Translations under genes and position numbers: made by a program
Notes under the pieces: model-generated
Databases searched by the model: none
What the model was told of the DNA's origin: nothing
The model's input: only the letters and a program-made list of their open reading frames with translations
Assembly: GCA_003249955.1 (NCBI GenBank)
Contig: QKHS01000022.1
Location: 23,715-87,714, forward strand
Length of the DNA stretch: 64,000 bases
Reading direction: 5' to 3'
Source: Bacteroidales bacterium
Lineage (GTDB): Bacteria; Bacteroidota; Bacteroidia; Bacteroidales; ML635J-15
Shown: one piece after another, positions 10,543-20,135 of the stretch
Numbering within the stretch: the first letter of the stretch is position 1
How the letters are laid out: each line of letters starts with the position of its first letter

Positions 10543-11079
10543 TTATTTTTTGAAGTATTTCTCGTGAAAAGCGGCTAATTCAAGCTCATATTTTCGTCCG
10601 GCAGCTTCGTCATCTCCCGACTTTTTAGGAGCATCAGGATGATGTGCCTGCCAGTTATTAAAACGTTTGCGGTATGCTTTCTCTTCTGAATCCGTACAAC
10701 CTTTGGTATAAGCCGGAGGCAGGTCATAACACGATGCATCATACTTGTAAAACTGATCATAATTACGCAAATCCAATACATCAACAAACTGTGGGTATTG
10801 CTGATACCAATATTTAATATTGATATTAAAATCAATAACATCCTGTTCATGATTGCCGGTTCTTACAAATTCAGGCATTCTGAATTCAGAACGAAAATAC
10901 TTAATAAGATCTCTTCTGTAAACAAGATCATCGTGTCCCGGATCACCTGTATCCGAATATTTTACGGGGATTCCGTACGCTTCGGCTTGTTTAAGATTAA
11001 AATTACTGATTTGGGTTTGTGCATAAGAACACATAACAAACACCATGCTTGTAGCAAGTAATAAAAATGTGTGTTTCAT
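10543..11079 (-). CDS. small secreted protein of unknown function
   Basis: About 178 residues from the ATG at 11079; an upstream in-frame TTG is less likely because the ATG begins a clean signal peptide (MKHTFLLLATSMVFVMCSYAQ). The mature part is charged and rich in Tyr, Lys and Asp, with two Cys (SCYDLPPAYTKGCTDSEEKA). I recognise no family. It precedes the giant surface protein by 26 bp on the same strand, so it may be a secretion or surface partner. A Bacteroidetes -7 box (TAATTTTG, complement of 11116-11123) lies about 37 bp upstream, with no good -33 element. Confidence 0.65.
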   Translation of the reverse strand: MKHTFLLLATSMVFVMCSYAQTQISNFNLKQAEAYGIPVKYSDTGDPGHDDLVYRRDLIKYFRSEFRMPEFVRTGNHEQDVIDFNINIKYWYQQYPQFVDVLDLRNYDQFYKYDASCYDLPPAYTKGCTDSEEKAYRKRFNNWQAHHPDAPKKSGDDEAAGRKYELELAAFHEKYFKK

Positions 11080-11587
11080 AAATGTTATTTCAAGTACCAA
11101 TTATTCCTCTTGCCGCAAAATTAGCCATTTAAACATTAGCTACACACTGAACGCAATCAAATTTATACAAAACCGAATGTTAAAAACTATTAAATTTTTA
11201 CCACTGATCGCAATAACATATACAACGTGCTAAAATGCAATAATTTACAAGAGATTCACAACGATGACACCCAAAAACATATTTTTCACAAAAAATCACA
11301 TTTTATATACTTAAATCAAACAATCTCACGTAATATTTTCGTAAACAAATTAAGTTTTTCAGCTATTTCAAGCTTTTTGAAAGAATCAAACTTATATTTA
11401 CGCATTTTTAGTTTTTATATTTATTTTCAGCAGTATAAAATATGAGAACTAATTAGCGAAAGATAGTCCACATACTTTTCATAAACGTTACAAACCTGTT
11501 ATATAAAAGCTGTTTCGCTGATTGGAGATAAGATGCATACAAAACGGGTTATTAAATTTCAGTATCTTTTTGTGATTTTTTGCAAAA

Positions 11588-11618
11588 TTGTTTATGTAAT
11601 TTACTTTTAATATTTTTG
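11588..11618 (+). promoter_or_regulatory. promoter of fabI
   Basis: TTG at 11588-11590, 20-nt spacer, then TATTTTTG at 11611-11618, matching the Bacteroidetes -33/-7 consensus. It predicts a leader of about 170 nt before fabI, unusually long for this window. The rest of the 11080-11795 gap is AT-rich and shows no supportable gene. Confidence 0.6.
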
Positions 11619-11795
11619 CAGCCCAAAACAAAAACGAACAAAAACTGTTTAGTATGATTAATTATGCAAACTCTTAATAAAGAATAAACAGAGTCTGTGA
11701 TCTTAAAGCACCAAAATACTAAAGGAAAGGTTAAGTGAACTCAGTTAAAATTCTGATTTTACGGTTTTAATTTTTAAAACAAATTATTTACATAT

Positions 11796-12626
11796 ATGGA
11801 AGCACACAGCTTATTAAAAGGTAAAAGAGGTATAATTTTCGGAGCATTGGATGAAAATTCAATAGCATGGAAAGTAGCATTACGCGCACATGAAGAAGGA
11901 GCAACATTTGTGTTATCAAATTCGCCTGTTGCATTGCGTAAAAAAGACATCTTTGAACTTGCAAAGGAAACAGAATCTCAGGTTATTGCAGCCGATATAA
12001 CAGAAGTTTCAGAACTTGAAGACTTGTTTGAAGAGTCAATGCTGTTATTGGGCGGGAAAATAGACTTCATACTTCATTCCGTAGGCATGTCACCAAATGT
12101 CAGAAAAAACATTCCGTATCCGGAACTTGATTACGATTATCTTATTAAAACTCTGGACGTTTCGGCCATTTCGCTGCATAAAGTACTGGCGGTAGCGAAC
12201 AAAATTGATGCTTTAAGTGAATGGGGCTCTGTTGTTACCCTGTCTTATATAGCATCGCAACGTGTATTCTCAAGCTATAGCGATATGGCTCATGCAAAAT
12301 CAATGCTCGAATCTATTGTTCGCCAGTTTGGTTATCATTACGGGATTTCAAAAAAAGTAAGAATTAATTCTATTTCCCAGTCTCCTACCAGAACAACAGC
12401 AGGAGCCGGAGTTTCAGGATTTAATGCTTTCTTTAACTATGCCGACGCTATGTCTCCGTTAGGAAATGCAGACTCTCAGTCATGTGCCGACATGTGTATG
12501 TTCCTGTTTTCGGATATGAGCAGAATGATGACAATGCAAAACTTATTTAACGACGGTGGATTCTCTTCAATGGGTATTTCAAACAAACTCATTGAGCAAT
12601 ATATAGATTGCGGATGCGGGGAATAA
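11796..12626 (+). CDS. fabI: enoyl-[acyl-carrier-protein] reductase FabI
   Basis: A 276-residue short-chain dehydrogenase that reduces the enoyl-ACP double bond with NAD(P)H in the last step of each fatty-acid elongation cycle, in the cytosol. The N-terminal FabI nucleotide motif is present (KGKRGIIFGALDENSIAWK, residues 8-26). The catalytic set is Y151, Y161 and K168 (LSYIASQRVFSSYSDMAHAK), the FabI spacing rather than the ordinary SDR YxxxK. Length fits the Bacteroidetes form. An odd Cys-rich tail ends DCGCGE. The gene stands alone, with its own promoter and a downstream hairpin. Confidence 0.9.
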   Translation: MEAHSLLKGKRGIIFGALDENSIAWKVALRAHEEGATFVLSNSPVALRKKDIFELAKETESQVIAADITEVSELEDLFEESMLLLGGKIDFILHSVGMSPNVRKNIPYPELDYDYLIKTLDVSAISLHKVLAVANKIDALSEWGSVVTLSYIASQRVFSSYSDMAHAKSMLESIVRQFGYHYGISKKVRINSISQSPTRTTAGAGVSGFNAFFNYADAMSPLGNADSQSCADMCMFLFSDMSRMMTMQNLFNDGGFSSMGISNKLIEQYIDCGCGE

Positions 12627-12748
12627 ACAAGTCATCAGCGACTTAATTATTCACAGCAAAAAAAATTATGTGAACACCCTGTTACGTTTTATGTAAAAAG
12701 GATTCTTAAACCAATCTGTATGCAGATCTCTAACATTTACGGGCTAAA

Positions 12749-12846
12749 CCGGGTATTAATACTCATTGAATAATGGAAATGTAGATAATCAGATTTATTT
12801 ACATTTCTACCGGCCAGGCAAGATTAATACCGGATTGCCGTTTTTT
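12749..12846 (+). terminator. nested hairpin with T6, probable fabI terminator
   Basis: Outer arms CCGGGTATTAAT (12749-12760) and ATTAATACCGG (12823-12833) enclose inner arms GAAATGTA and TACATTTC (12776-12807). The structure is followed by GCCGTTTTTTG, with T6 at 12841-12846. It lies 120 nt after fabI; the nested layout is more elaborate than a simple terminator. Confidence 0.5.
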
Positions 12847-12971
12847 GCAAAATAGTTTGTAACGGTGTCCTGTTAAAAACAATTCTAAGTTTACAGTCTG
12901 AAACGACTGAAAACATTGGAATTTTTTATTAATTTTGCTATGCAATCTTAAACAAACAATACATTTTTACT

Positions 12972-14324
12972 ATGGCAAAAAAAACTGCAACAACGGGTAA
13001 GATAAAATCAAAACTTTTTATTCTTGACACAAATGTTCTGCTGCATGATTTCAAATGCGTTTTTAAATTTCAGGAAAATGACGTTGTCCTTCCTATCGTA
13101 GTTCTTGAAGAACTTGATAAATTTAAAAAAGGTAATGATCTGATTAATTTTCACGCAAGAGAATTTACGAGAACCATTGACGGACTTTCGGGGGATGATT
13201 TTTTTAACGAGGGAGTAAGCCTTGGCGAAGGACTTGGAAGACTTTTCATTGAAACAGGCAAGCCTTTTTCAGAAGAACTGTCAAATAACTTCCCCGAACA
13301 CAGACCTGACCACATGATTCTGGCAATAGCAGAATATTACGTAAAAAAATATTCCGACAGACAAACTATTCTTGTTACCAAAGATATAAACCTGAGAGTT
13401 AAGGCAAAAGCATTAGGAATAAACGCCGAAGATTACAAATTTGATCATGTCGAAAATCTTGAGAGATTAAACCGTGAAGTAATAACTGTAGAAAGCCTTG
13501 ATAAAAGTACAATTAACAGCCTTTACGAAAAATCCGAAGGAATTCCGCTGGAAGATATAAGTCTCGACATAACCCCTCATCCGAATCAGTATTTTATTCT
13601 TAAAAACGGATCTTCGAGTGCTTTGGCTCATTACAATCCGGTTTCTAAAAATGTTGAACGTGTTATAAAGACCACTGTTTACGGTATTGAACCGCGCAAT
13701 GCAGAACAGGCTTTTGCAATTGATGCTTTACTAAGACCCGAAGTACTGTTGGTTTCTCTTACCGGTAAAGCCGGTACAGGCAAAACATTACTGGCTCTCG
13801 CTGCGGCACTTCATCAGAAAAAAGATTTTCATCAGATTTTTCTGGCCCGCCCTATAGTTGCTTTGTCAAACAAGGAAATGGGATATCTCCCCGGTGATGC
13901 CAAGGATAAGATCACTCCATATATGCAGCCGCTTTTCGACAATTTATCGGTAATTAAGCATCAGTTTAAACCTCAAAGTCCCGACTTTAACAAAATTGAC
14001 GAGATGCTGCAAAACGAAAAACTGCTTATTGAACCTTTGGCTTACATAAGAGGACGAAGCTTATCTAAAGTTTTCTTTATTATTGACGAGGCTCAGAACC
14101 TGACCCCGCACGAGATAAAAACTATTATAACCAGAGCAGGAGAAGGAACCAAACTGGTATTCACCGGTGATATCGGCCAAATTGACTCTCCGTATCTGGA
14201 CGCACGTTCCAACGGACTCTCGTATCTCACAACCAAGATGAAAGGCCAGGGTTTATTTGCTCATGTCAATCTGGTTAAAGGTGAAAGAAGCTATCTTGCC
14301 GAACTTGCAAGCGACTTGCTTTAA
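12972..14324 (+). CDS. PIN-domain / PhoH-family ATPase
   Basis: 450 residues in two domains. Residues 14-150 form a PIN nuclease domain with acidic residues at D19 (LDTNVLL), E46/E47 (LEELDK), D113 and D138, the usual metal-binding pattern. Residues 235-450 form a PhoH ATPase: Walker A GKAGTGKT at 265-272 and Walker B FIIDEAQN at 369-376. Fusions of this kind (PhoH2 type) are ATP-driven RNA helicase/ribonucleases in other bacteria; the role here is inferred from that family. A -7-like TAATTTTG at 12930-12937 precedes it. It is monocistronic. Confidence 0.85.
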   Translation: MAKKTATTGKIKSKLFILDTNVLLHDFKCVFKFQENDVVLPIVVLEELDKFKKGNDLINFHAREFTRTIDGLSGDDFFNEGVSLGEGLGRLFIETGKPFSEELSNNFPEHRPDHMILAIAEYYVKKYSDRQTILVTKDINLRVKAKALGINAEDYKFDHVENLERLNREVITVESLDKSTINSLYEKSEGIPLEDISLDITPHPNQYFILKNGSSSALAHYNPVSKNVERVIKTTVYGIEPRNAEQAFAIDALLRPEVLLVSLTGKAGTGKTLLALAAALHQKKDFHQIFLARPIVALSNKEMGYLPGDAKDKITPYMQPLFDNLSVIKHQFKPQSPDFNKIDEMLQNEKLLIEPLAYIRGRSLSKVFFIIDEAQNLTPHEIKTIITRAGEGTKLVFTGDIGQIDSPYLDARSNGLSYLTTKMKGQGLFAHVNLVKGERSYLAELASDLL

Positions 14325-14388
14325 AACGGGACGGAAATATTACGCCAGGTGACATAAGGCAGGAACCGGACTGAAGCATATTTTTCCA

Positions 14389-14594
14389 GAACAACAGAAG
14401 GAAGAATATTCAATATCCAACACTCAATAAGGTTTGAAGCTGGAAGACAGGAGTTGGCTGACACATATCTTTTTCTGTGCAAGACATTTGAACTCAAAGC
14501 ATTTGAACAACAGAAGGAATAATGTTCAATATCCAACACTCAATAAGGCTTGAAGTTGGAAGACGGAAGACCGGAGTTGGCTGGTGCGTATCTT
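14389..14594. repeat. two direct repeats of about 85 bp
   Basis: Copy 1 at 14389-14470 and copy 2 at 14505-14594 share GAACAACAGAAGGAA, then TTCAATATCCAACACTCAAT, then a GAAG(C/T)TGGAAGAC stretch and GGAGTTGGCTG. Offset is 116 bp with few differences. They are noncoding and lie between phoH and the glycosyltransferase. The gap 14325-14844 otherwise holds only the promoter at its right end. Confidence 0.75.
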
Positions 14595-14782
14595 GTTTTC
14601 ACCAAAGCATGACTTCGGATTTTCGGCATTTGATTGCTCTGATATCCTGAATTATTCTTCTTTTTCAAAAAATAATACCCAGTTTTCAACATCCGGTATT
14701 AAAAAAAATACGCGTAAATACCTTATACTGCAAAAGATTTTCAAATATAAAAGAAAGTTTTCGGAGTTTGAATACAGATAAA

Positions 14783-14814
14783 TTGCAATAATCTGACAAA
14801 AATACATAATTTTG
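14783..14814 (+). promoter_or_regulatory. promoter of the glycosyltransferase
   Basis: TTG at 14783-14785, 21-nt spacer, TAATTTTG at 14807-14814. The predicted leader to the TTG start at 14845 is about 25 nt, which supports that unusual start. Confidence 0.6.
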
Positions 14815-14844
14815 TATTGAATTCAGACTTGTAAAAAAAACAAA

Positions 14845-15857
14845 TTGAAAAAAACCGCAATCGTAATATTAAACTGGAACGGAAAAACTTTTCTGGAAAA
14901 ATTTCTGGGAACTCTTATCAAAAACACCAATCCCGAAATTGCCGATATAGTAGTTGCCGATAATAATTCCTCCGATGATTCAATGGTTTTTATAAGAAAT
15001 AATTTCCCTTCGATAAGAACTATTATTCTTGATAAAAATTACGGATTTGCAGGTGGATACAACCGTGGTTTAAAAGACATAGAAGCGGAATATTTTCTTT
15101 TATTAAATTCCGATATTGAAGTCCCTGAGAATTGGCTGGACCCGCTTATCGAAACCATGGAAAACGATTCTTCTATAGGTGTTTGCGGCCCCAAATTATT
15201 GGCATACAACAATAAAACATCTTTTGAATATTCCGGTGCTTCGGGGGGATTTATAGACACCTTCGCTTACCCGTTCTGCCGCGGAAGAATATTCGAAAAA
15301 TGTGAAACAGACTCCGGCCAGTACAACGACATATTTGATTGTTTCTGGATAAGCGGGGCTGCCCTTATGATAAGATCCGAATTATTTTTCAACGCCGGAG
15401 GATTTGACGATAAATTCTTCGCTCATCAGGAAGAAATTGATTTGTGCTGGAGAGTTCAAAATCTTGGTTACAGGGTTGTAATTCAACCTAAAAGTTTCGT
15501 ATATCACGTTGGCGGAGGCACATTACCTAAATCAAACCCGTTTAAAACCTACCTGAATTTCCGTATCTGATTGAAAAAAACATTCCGAAATACAAAAGAA
15601 ACAAGGTGAAGTTTGCCAGATTGTTTCTGGATCAGATTGCTCTTTACAGGATGATACTGCAAGGGAATTTTAAGGAGGCACTGGCAGTTGTTAAAGCCTA
15701 CTGGCACTTTTGGCTACACTCCGGAGATATGAGCAGACAACGTAAAAAGATAAAGCCCAAATCTGTAAAGTACCTCAAGGGATTCTACAATCACAGTATT
15801 GTGCTGGACTTTTACCTTAAAAAGAAAAAAAGATTTTCTGATCTTAATTTTGACTGA
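14845..15857 (+). pseudogene. family 2 glycosyltransferase, frameshifted
   Basis: The N-terminal part (TTG start, 241 codons to the stop at 15568-15570) has the GT2 features: VILNWNG, ADNNSSDDS, the LLLNSDIEV metal/sugar-nucleotide motif, and SGAALMIRSE with HQEEIDLCWR near residue 205. It stops just after VYHVGGGTLPKSNPFKTYLN. The -1 frame then continues at once, YLIEKNIPKYKRNKVKFARL from about 15564, and runs to 15857 with the basic C-terminal tail expected of this family. A small deletion near 15560-15568 therefore breaks one gene of about 335 codons. Sequencing error is possible. Its 3' end overlaps the convergent Nudix gene by 14 nt. Likely ancestral role: transfer of a sugar in surface polysaccharide or glycoprotein synthesis. 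Confidence 0.75.
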
Positions 15858-16494
15858 TAATAGTTTTAAGTTCTTTCAGCACCATCGCTGTTGCTCCCCA
15901 AACAACTCTGTCTTTAAATATAAAACACGGAGCATCAATTTCTATCCCGCGGGCAATAATTCTTCGTTTTGTCTCCGACTCCAGTAATTCATGCAAGCCA
16001 ACTGCAAAAATATCTTTCACTTCGACTTCACATCTTACAAATTCCGGTAATGAGCCGGCAATACAGATGACCGGCAATACAGAATATCCACTAACAGGTA
16101 TCTGAATAGGAGTCAGACTTCCGACAACCTTACTTCTGTCAACCTTCACTCCTGTTTCTTCGTATGCTTCCCGCAAAGCTGTCTCTGTTAAATCGGCATC
16201 AGTTTCCTCATATCTGCCACCCGGGAAAGCAATCTGACCTGAATGTGGCCCCGGGTCAGGCATACGTTCAATTAATACAGTCTTTAATATCCCGTCTTCT
16301 TCAAATAAAATAATCAGGACAGCAGCATCTCTGAGTTTTTCGTTGTAACTAAAATACTCAGGTGCAATACCCGGAAATTCAGGAATCATAAATTTATGTG
16401 CATCAACTCCCGGCAAAGGTTTTTTAAGGACATAACCAAGAAAGTCTGCCATAGAAGAAAGTTTATGATTATTTTCTTTTATAATATTTTCCAT
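15844..16494 (-). CDS. Nudix hydrolase, CoA-diphosphatase type
   Basis: 216 residues. The Nudix box reads FPGGRYEETDADLTETAL followed by REAYEETGV (residues 90-117). This spacing, with a DAD in place of the usual Glu, is the form seen in NudL/CoA pyrophosphatases, which split coenzyme A or its derivatives into 3',5'-ADP and phosphopantetheine. It is cytosolic, with no signal peptide. It lies downstream of gatD on the same strand but is separated from it by a strong terminator, so it is probably transcribed alone. Substrate assignment is by motif only. Confidence 0.8.
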   Translation of the reverse strand: MENIIKENNHKLSSMADFLGYVLKKPLPGVDAHKFMIPEFPGIAPEYFSYNEKLRDAAVLIILFEEDGILKTVLIERMPDPGPHSGQIAFPGGRYEETDADLTETALREAYEETGVKVDRSKVVGSLTPIQIPVSGYSVLPVICIAGSLPEFVRCEVEVKDIFAVGLHELLESETKRRIIARGIEIDAPCFIFKDRVVWGATAMVLKELKTIISQN

Positions 16495-16601
16495 TACCCA
16501 AAAACTGTTTTATATGCGTTTTGTTTTGAACTCCATCAAAAATAATATCATTTCTTTTTTACAGAAACATGATAATCAAAAAAAACACGAGTGTATTATT
16601 T

Positions 16602-16639
16602 AAAAATGCGGATTGATACAAAGCACAATCCGCATTTTT
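16602..16639 (-). terminator. terminator after gatD
   Basis: AAAAATGCGGATTG (16602-16615) pairs perfectly with CAATCCGCATTTTT (16626-16639) around a 10-nt loop, 45 nt past the gatD stop. T and A tracts on both sides make it bidirectional. Confidence 0.85.
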
Positions 16640-16683
16640 GTTTTATTAAAAGTCCGTAAAAGGTTATAACAACATGTAGAATC

Positions 16684-18072
16684 CTACTTGTGAACCTTTT
16701 TAATAAATTCTTCCACCTCGGGAACGCCACCCTGATAAACAAGATATCCGTTATATGGTTCGCGTTCGGTAATTTCATCATTTATCGGGGTTAACATAAG
16801 CTTTTTGACCTCTTCAGGATCGTCAGTCTGTCCGAGAGCCCAGCTTAATTTAATGTATCCTACCTCAGGCAGCATATTTCCTGCAGGAATAATTCCCATT
16901 GCCATCATATCACGTCCTGTATCGTAAACGTACATCTGAACATATCCCCAGATTGTTTGTAAAGTCATGTACATGTGAACCCCTGCAGCCTGTGCCCTGC
17001 GGATTGCCGGATATATTTCCTTATTTACATGGCCTAATCCGGTACCGACAAATACGATTCCTTTATATCCTGCAGCAACCAAACCGTCAATAACATCCGG
17101 TTTCATTCCCGTGTAATAATAAACCATCGTAACCTTATCGCTGAAGAAAGGTTTAATTATAACATTTTTATCATTACGACGTTTGTGATAATTTTTCTTA
17201 ATCGGAGTAACTTTCTCACGGGTAACCATTGCCAAAGGAGTGTCTCCTATTGTTCTGAATGTTGAACGGTAAGATGAGTGCATTTTTCTTACTCTTGTTC
17301 CTTTATGCAACAATCCATACTCGTCAGATGTAGGGCCAAACATACAAACCATTACTTCTGCTATATCCGAAGTTCCGGCAGTTTTCATTGCATGCATAAG
17401 ATTCAATGCTGCATCTGAACTAGGACGGTCAGACGAGCGTTGTGATCCTACCAATACAACAGGAACCGGCAAATTCTGACACATAAAAGTAAGCGCAGCT
17501 CCGGTATGGTGCAAAGTATCTGTTCCGTGACCTATTACAATACCATCAACACCTTTTTCAATTTCGCGGCCTATTGCTTTTGCAAGTTCAATATATTGCT
17601 GAGGCCCCATATTTTCGCTGAATACTGCAAAAATCTTTTCTGTTTCAAGATTGCAGATATCTGCTAATTCCGGAACAGCACCATACAGTTCACCCGGTGA
17701 AAAAGCCGGAATAACAGCTCCGGTTCTGTAATCAAGACGTGAAGCAATTGTTCCGCCTGTACCAAAAAGTTTTACCTGAGGCAATCCTTCGGTATATGGG
17801 AATTGTTTTTCCGGAATTGCATAGTTGGCTTTTTTATAACCAACTTCTTTCATATCAATAATTGTATTAATATCAATCCCGATATTATAACCGGTAATAA
17901 CCTTCATTACAATATGCTCATCATCATCGTTTGATGCTCTGGGAAGAATAGTTCCTTTAAACTCTCCCCTTGTGGTATTCATTTCAGCCTGTCCCCAAAC
18001 CCGGACACTGTATTTTTTAAGTACTTCTAAAGAACGGCCTTTATATCCCTGAAAAAAATCTGTATTATCCAT
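16684..18072 (-). CDS. gatD: Glu-tRNA(Gln) amidotransferase subunit D (archaeal-type GatD)
   Basis: 462 residues. GatD is the asparaginase-like subunit that releases ammonia from glutamine for conversion of Glu-tRNA(Gln) to Gln-tRNA(Gln). Residues 1-95 form an N-terminal domain that plain L-asparaginases lack (GYKGRSLEVLKKYSVRVWGQ). The asparaginase core begins KLFGTGGTIAS, with predicted catalytic T108, then T184 and D185 in GHGTDTLHHT, and K263 in RVRKMHSSYRS. It follows gatE by 20 bp, so the two are one operon, and the partner settles the choice between asparaginase and GatD. The GatDE pair is normally regarded as archaeal; here it sits among Bacteroidetes genes. Confidence 0.88.
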   Translation of the reverse strand: MDNTDFFQGYKGRSLEVLKKYSVRVWGQAEMNTTRGEFKGTILPRASNDDDEHIVMKVITGYNIGIDINTIIDMKEVGYKKANYAIPEKQFPYTEGLPQVKLFGTGGTIASRLDYRTGAVIPAFSPGELYGAVPELADICNLETEKIFAVFSENMGPQQYIELAKAIGREIEKGVDGIVIGHGTDTLHHTGAALTFMCQNLPVPVVLVGSQRSSDRPSSDAALNLMHAMKTAGTSDIAEVMVCMFGPTSDEYGLLHKGTRVRKMHSSYRSTFRTIGDTPLAMVTREKVTPIKKNYHKRRNDKNVIIKPFFSDKVTMVYYYTGMKPDVIDGLVAAGYKGIVFVGTGLGHVNKEIYPAIRRAQAAGVHMYMTLQTIWGYVQMYVYDTGRDMMAMGIIPAGNMLPEVGYIKLSWALGQTDDPEEVKKLMLTPINDEITEREPYNGYLVYQGGVPEVEEFIKKVHK

Positions 18073-18092
18073 TATAATTTTTTCTGTTTCAA

Positions 18093-20072
18093 TTATTGAA
18101 TCATGTTATCAATCTCTGATTTTAACTCTGCCAGACAAATATTTCCGACAGCCATAGGACGGATTTGTCCCATTATCCATGCAGCTTTATTTTCTTTTGT
18201 GTTGTTTTTCGCTTCATTATCGAACTTCTTGCTTAAGAAATCGATTTGCGAAATCAATTCATCTTTACTGCGTTTCTTAAATTTAATAACTGTAAGAATT
18301 GAGTTAAAATCCATATTAGGATGCTGATATAATTCAGGCAGCATCATAGCTCCCAGAGGACTATGATATCCGTTTTCTTTACAGAATTTAATCAGATCAA
18401 GTATTCTTGTATAGTCAAAATCGTCGCCTGCTTCGTAGTGGCCTTCAACATTTTTAAGCTCGTGTCCGAATAATTTTCCTGCTTTCTTAGGATCAACACC
18501 CAGTTCAACAATTGCTTTTTCAATAATAGGGAACAGATTTTTACTCAACAGATAATGATAAGTATCTGCAGGGATTCCCCACTGAATCATTTGGGCAAGA
18601 CGTTCGTGAACATCATTAGGAATTGTTTTGGCGAGTTCCCCTATATATGAACCTTCAAGCGGAATAGGCATCGAATCTGTGTCAGGGTACATCCTGTCTG
18701 CTCCCGGCAATACACGTTCGAACATTGTTGTTCCGTCTTCAAAAGATTTTCTGGTTTCGTTCGGAATTCCTTCAAATGCCATTTTGCATCTTTCTTCAAT
18801 TGTTTCAAGAGCTGTTTTAATATCTGCTTCAGGTGCCCAGAAAACTATTACTGCATCTTTTTCTTCATCAGTATTAAGAATCATTTTAATGATTTCCATA
18901 TCTGCAGAAGTAATAATCTGCTGTGGTAATTCGGTATGAACCATATTCGGTTTTTCTATGCAGGCAATAACTTTCAGTCTGTCTGAAATTTCTTCTGCGA
19001 ACATAATTCCGGGCTGATTGAAATACGATAAAATGCCTTTAAACTCAGGTAATCTTACTGCAACAAGTTTTTGACCGTTATCTCTTGCATCTTTAATAGC
19101 CGGATGAGTAATTTTAAATGCGTCAAAGTCCAGTAATGCTGATTCTGTTTTCCATGCTTTAGGATCTTTAACCCTGCTTAACAATTCCTCGCGAAGAGAA
19201 AGCAGAGCCCACTGTCTGAAACATTCATTATGAGTAAGTTCAGGAATCCATTTTGTGTGTGCAACACCTTTAATTTCGATTCTGGTTCCGCCTTTACAGC
19301 TAACATTTACATCCTGACGGCCGGCTCCCATTCCTGTTCTTACAAGACCTGTTGAACGGTTAAGGAAACGGATATAATCACATGCTTCTTTTACTTCATC
19401 AGGATTAACCATATCGGGATAAGTAACAGTTTCGATAAGCGGCATTCCCAAACGGTCGGTTTTGTAAACCCTGCGATGGCCGATATCGCTTATTTCGCGG
19501 CATGAATCTTCTTCAATACTCAACTGTATCAATCTTACTTTCTTGTTTTTAAGCTGAATTTCGCCTTCAACACCAAGAATTGCAGTACGCTGAAAACCGG
19601 TCGGAATACTACCGTCGAGATATTGTTTACGGGTAATATGAACCTCACCAACTACGTTGAACTTACTTAAAATTGTGATTTGCAGAGCTCTTTCCAAAGC
19701 CTGTCTGTTAATCAGAAACGGAGGAGTGTCATCAACTTCGTAAGTACAGGCGTTTTCGTTGTTAATACGATAAACGATTTCCTTTTTGGTTTTAAACTCC
19801 ATAAGTGCCGTACCGTCATATTCGCCAAGCTCGCTCAAAGTAGGACGCATGTGACGTATAACTTCTGCGTCAAAATCATCATGAGCATGAAAAATCCCTG
19901 CCGGGCAATTACAGAATAATTTCTTATCTGTTAATAGCTGTTGATGAACTTCGAGCCCTGACATAAACCCGATACGATTGTAATCTTCCTGTGTAGCTTC
20001 TTTACGCGGCACATATCCGATCTTCTTAAGTGTTGCAAGATAGTTGCTGTAAGGATCAAACTGAGTCTTCAT
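18093..20072 (-). CDS. gatE: Glu-tRNA(Gln) amidotransferase subunit E (archaeal-type GatE)
   Basis: 659 residues. GatE is the kinase/transamidase subunit that activates the tRNA-bound glutamate with ATP and accepts ammonia from GatD. The N-terminal cradle carries the GatB/GatE signature GLEVHQQL followed by KKLFCNCP (residues 36-55). RTGMGAGRQDVNVS and GTRIEIKGV follow near residues 247-270. The middle (about 320-430) is the AspRS-type insertion (GAD) domain that distinguishes GatE from bacterial GatB. The C-terminal tail (AAWIMGQIRPMAVGNICLAE) is the YqeY-like tRNA-binding part. It is first gene of the gatE-gatD operon, with a good Bacteroidetes promoter 32 bp upstream. Confidence 0.9.
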   Translation of the reverse strand: MKTQFDPYSNYLATLKKIGYVPRKEATQEDYNRIGFMSGLEVHQQLLTDKKLFCNCPAGIFHAHDDFDAEVIRHMRPTLSELGEYDGTALMEFKTKKEIVYRINNENACTYEVDDTPPFLINRQALERALQITILSKFNVVGEVHITRKQYLDGSIPTGFQRTAILGVEGEIQLKNKKVRLIQLSIEEDSCREISDIGHRRVYKTDRLGMPLIETVTYPDMVNPDEVKEACDYIRFLNRSTGLVRTGMGAGRQDVNVSCKGGTRIEIKGVAHTKWIPELTHNECFRQWALLSLREELLSRVKDPKAWKTESALLDFDAFKITHPAIKDARDNGQKLVAVRLPEFKGILSYFNQPGIMFAEEISDRLKVIACIEKPNMVHTELPQQIITSADMEIIKMILNTDEEKDAVIVFWAPEADIKTALETIEERCKMAFEGIPNETRKSFEDGTTMFERVLPGADRMYPDTDSMPIPLEGSYIGELAKTIPNDVHERLAQMIQWGIPADTYHYLLSKNLFPIIEKAIVELGVDPKKAGKLFGHELKNVEGHYEAGDDFDYTRILDLIKFCKENGYHSPLGAMMLPELYQHPNMDFNSILTVIKFKKRSKDELISQIDFLSKKFDNEAKNNTKENKAAWIMGQIRPMAVGNICLAELKSEIDNMIQ

Positions 20073-20103
20073 TATTTCGAAATGTTTAATTTTTTTAAGG
20101 CAC

Positions 20104-20135
20104 CAAATTTATGTTTTGTTTTGGAGAAAAGCAAA
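20104..20135 (-). promoter_or_regulatory. promoter of gatED
   Basis: Read on the minus strand: TTTG (complement of 20132-20135), 20-nt spacer, TAAATTTG (complement of 20104-20111). It predicts a leader of about 25 nt before gatE. The imported pair thus appears to have a host-type promoter. The rest of the gap 20136-20554 holds only a short tandem repeat. Confidence 0.65.

Noticed and set aside
14321..14781. Two small reading frames in the phoH-glycosyltransferase gap
   Set aside because: They are translations of the direct repeats and AT-rich sequence.
16684..18072. Plain type I/II L-asparaginase
   Set aside because: It has the extra GatD N-terminal domain and lies 20 bp after gatE.
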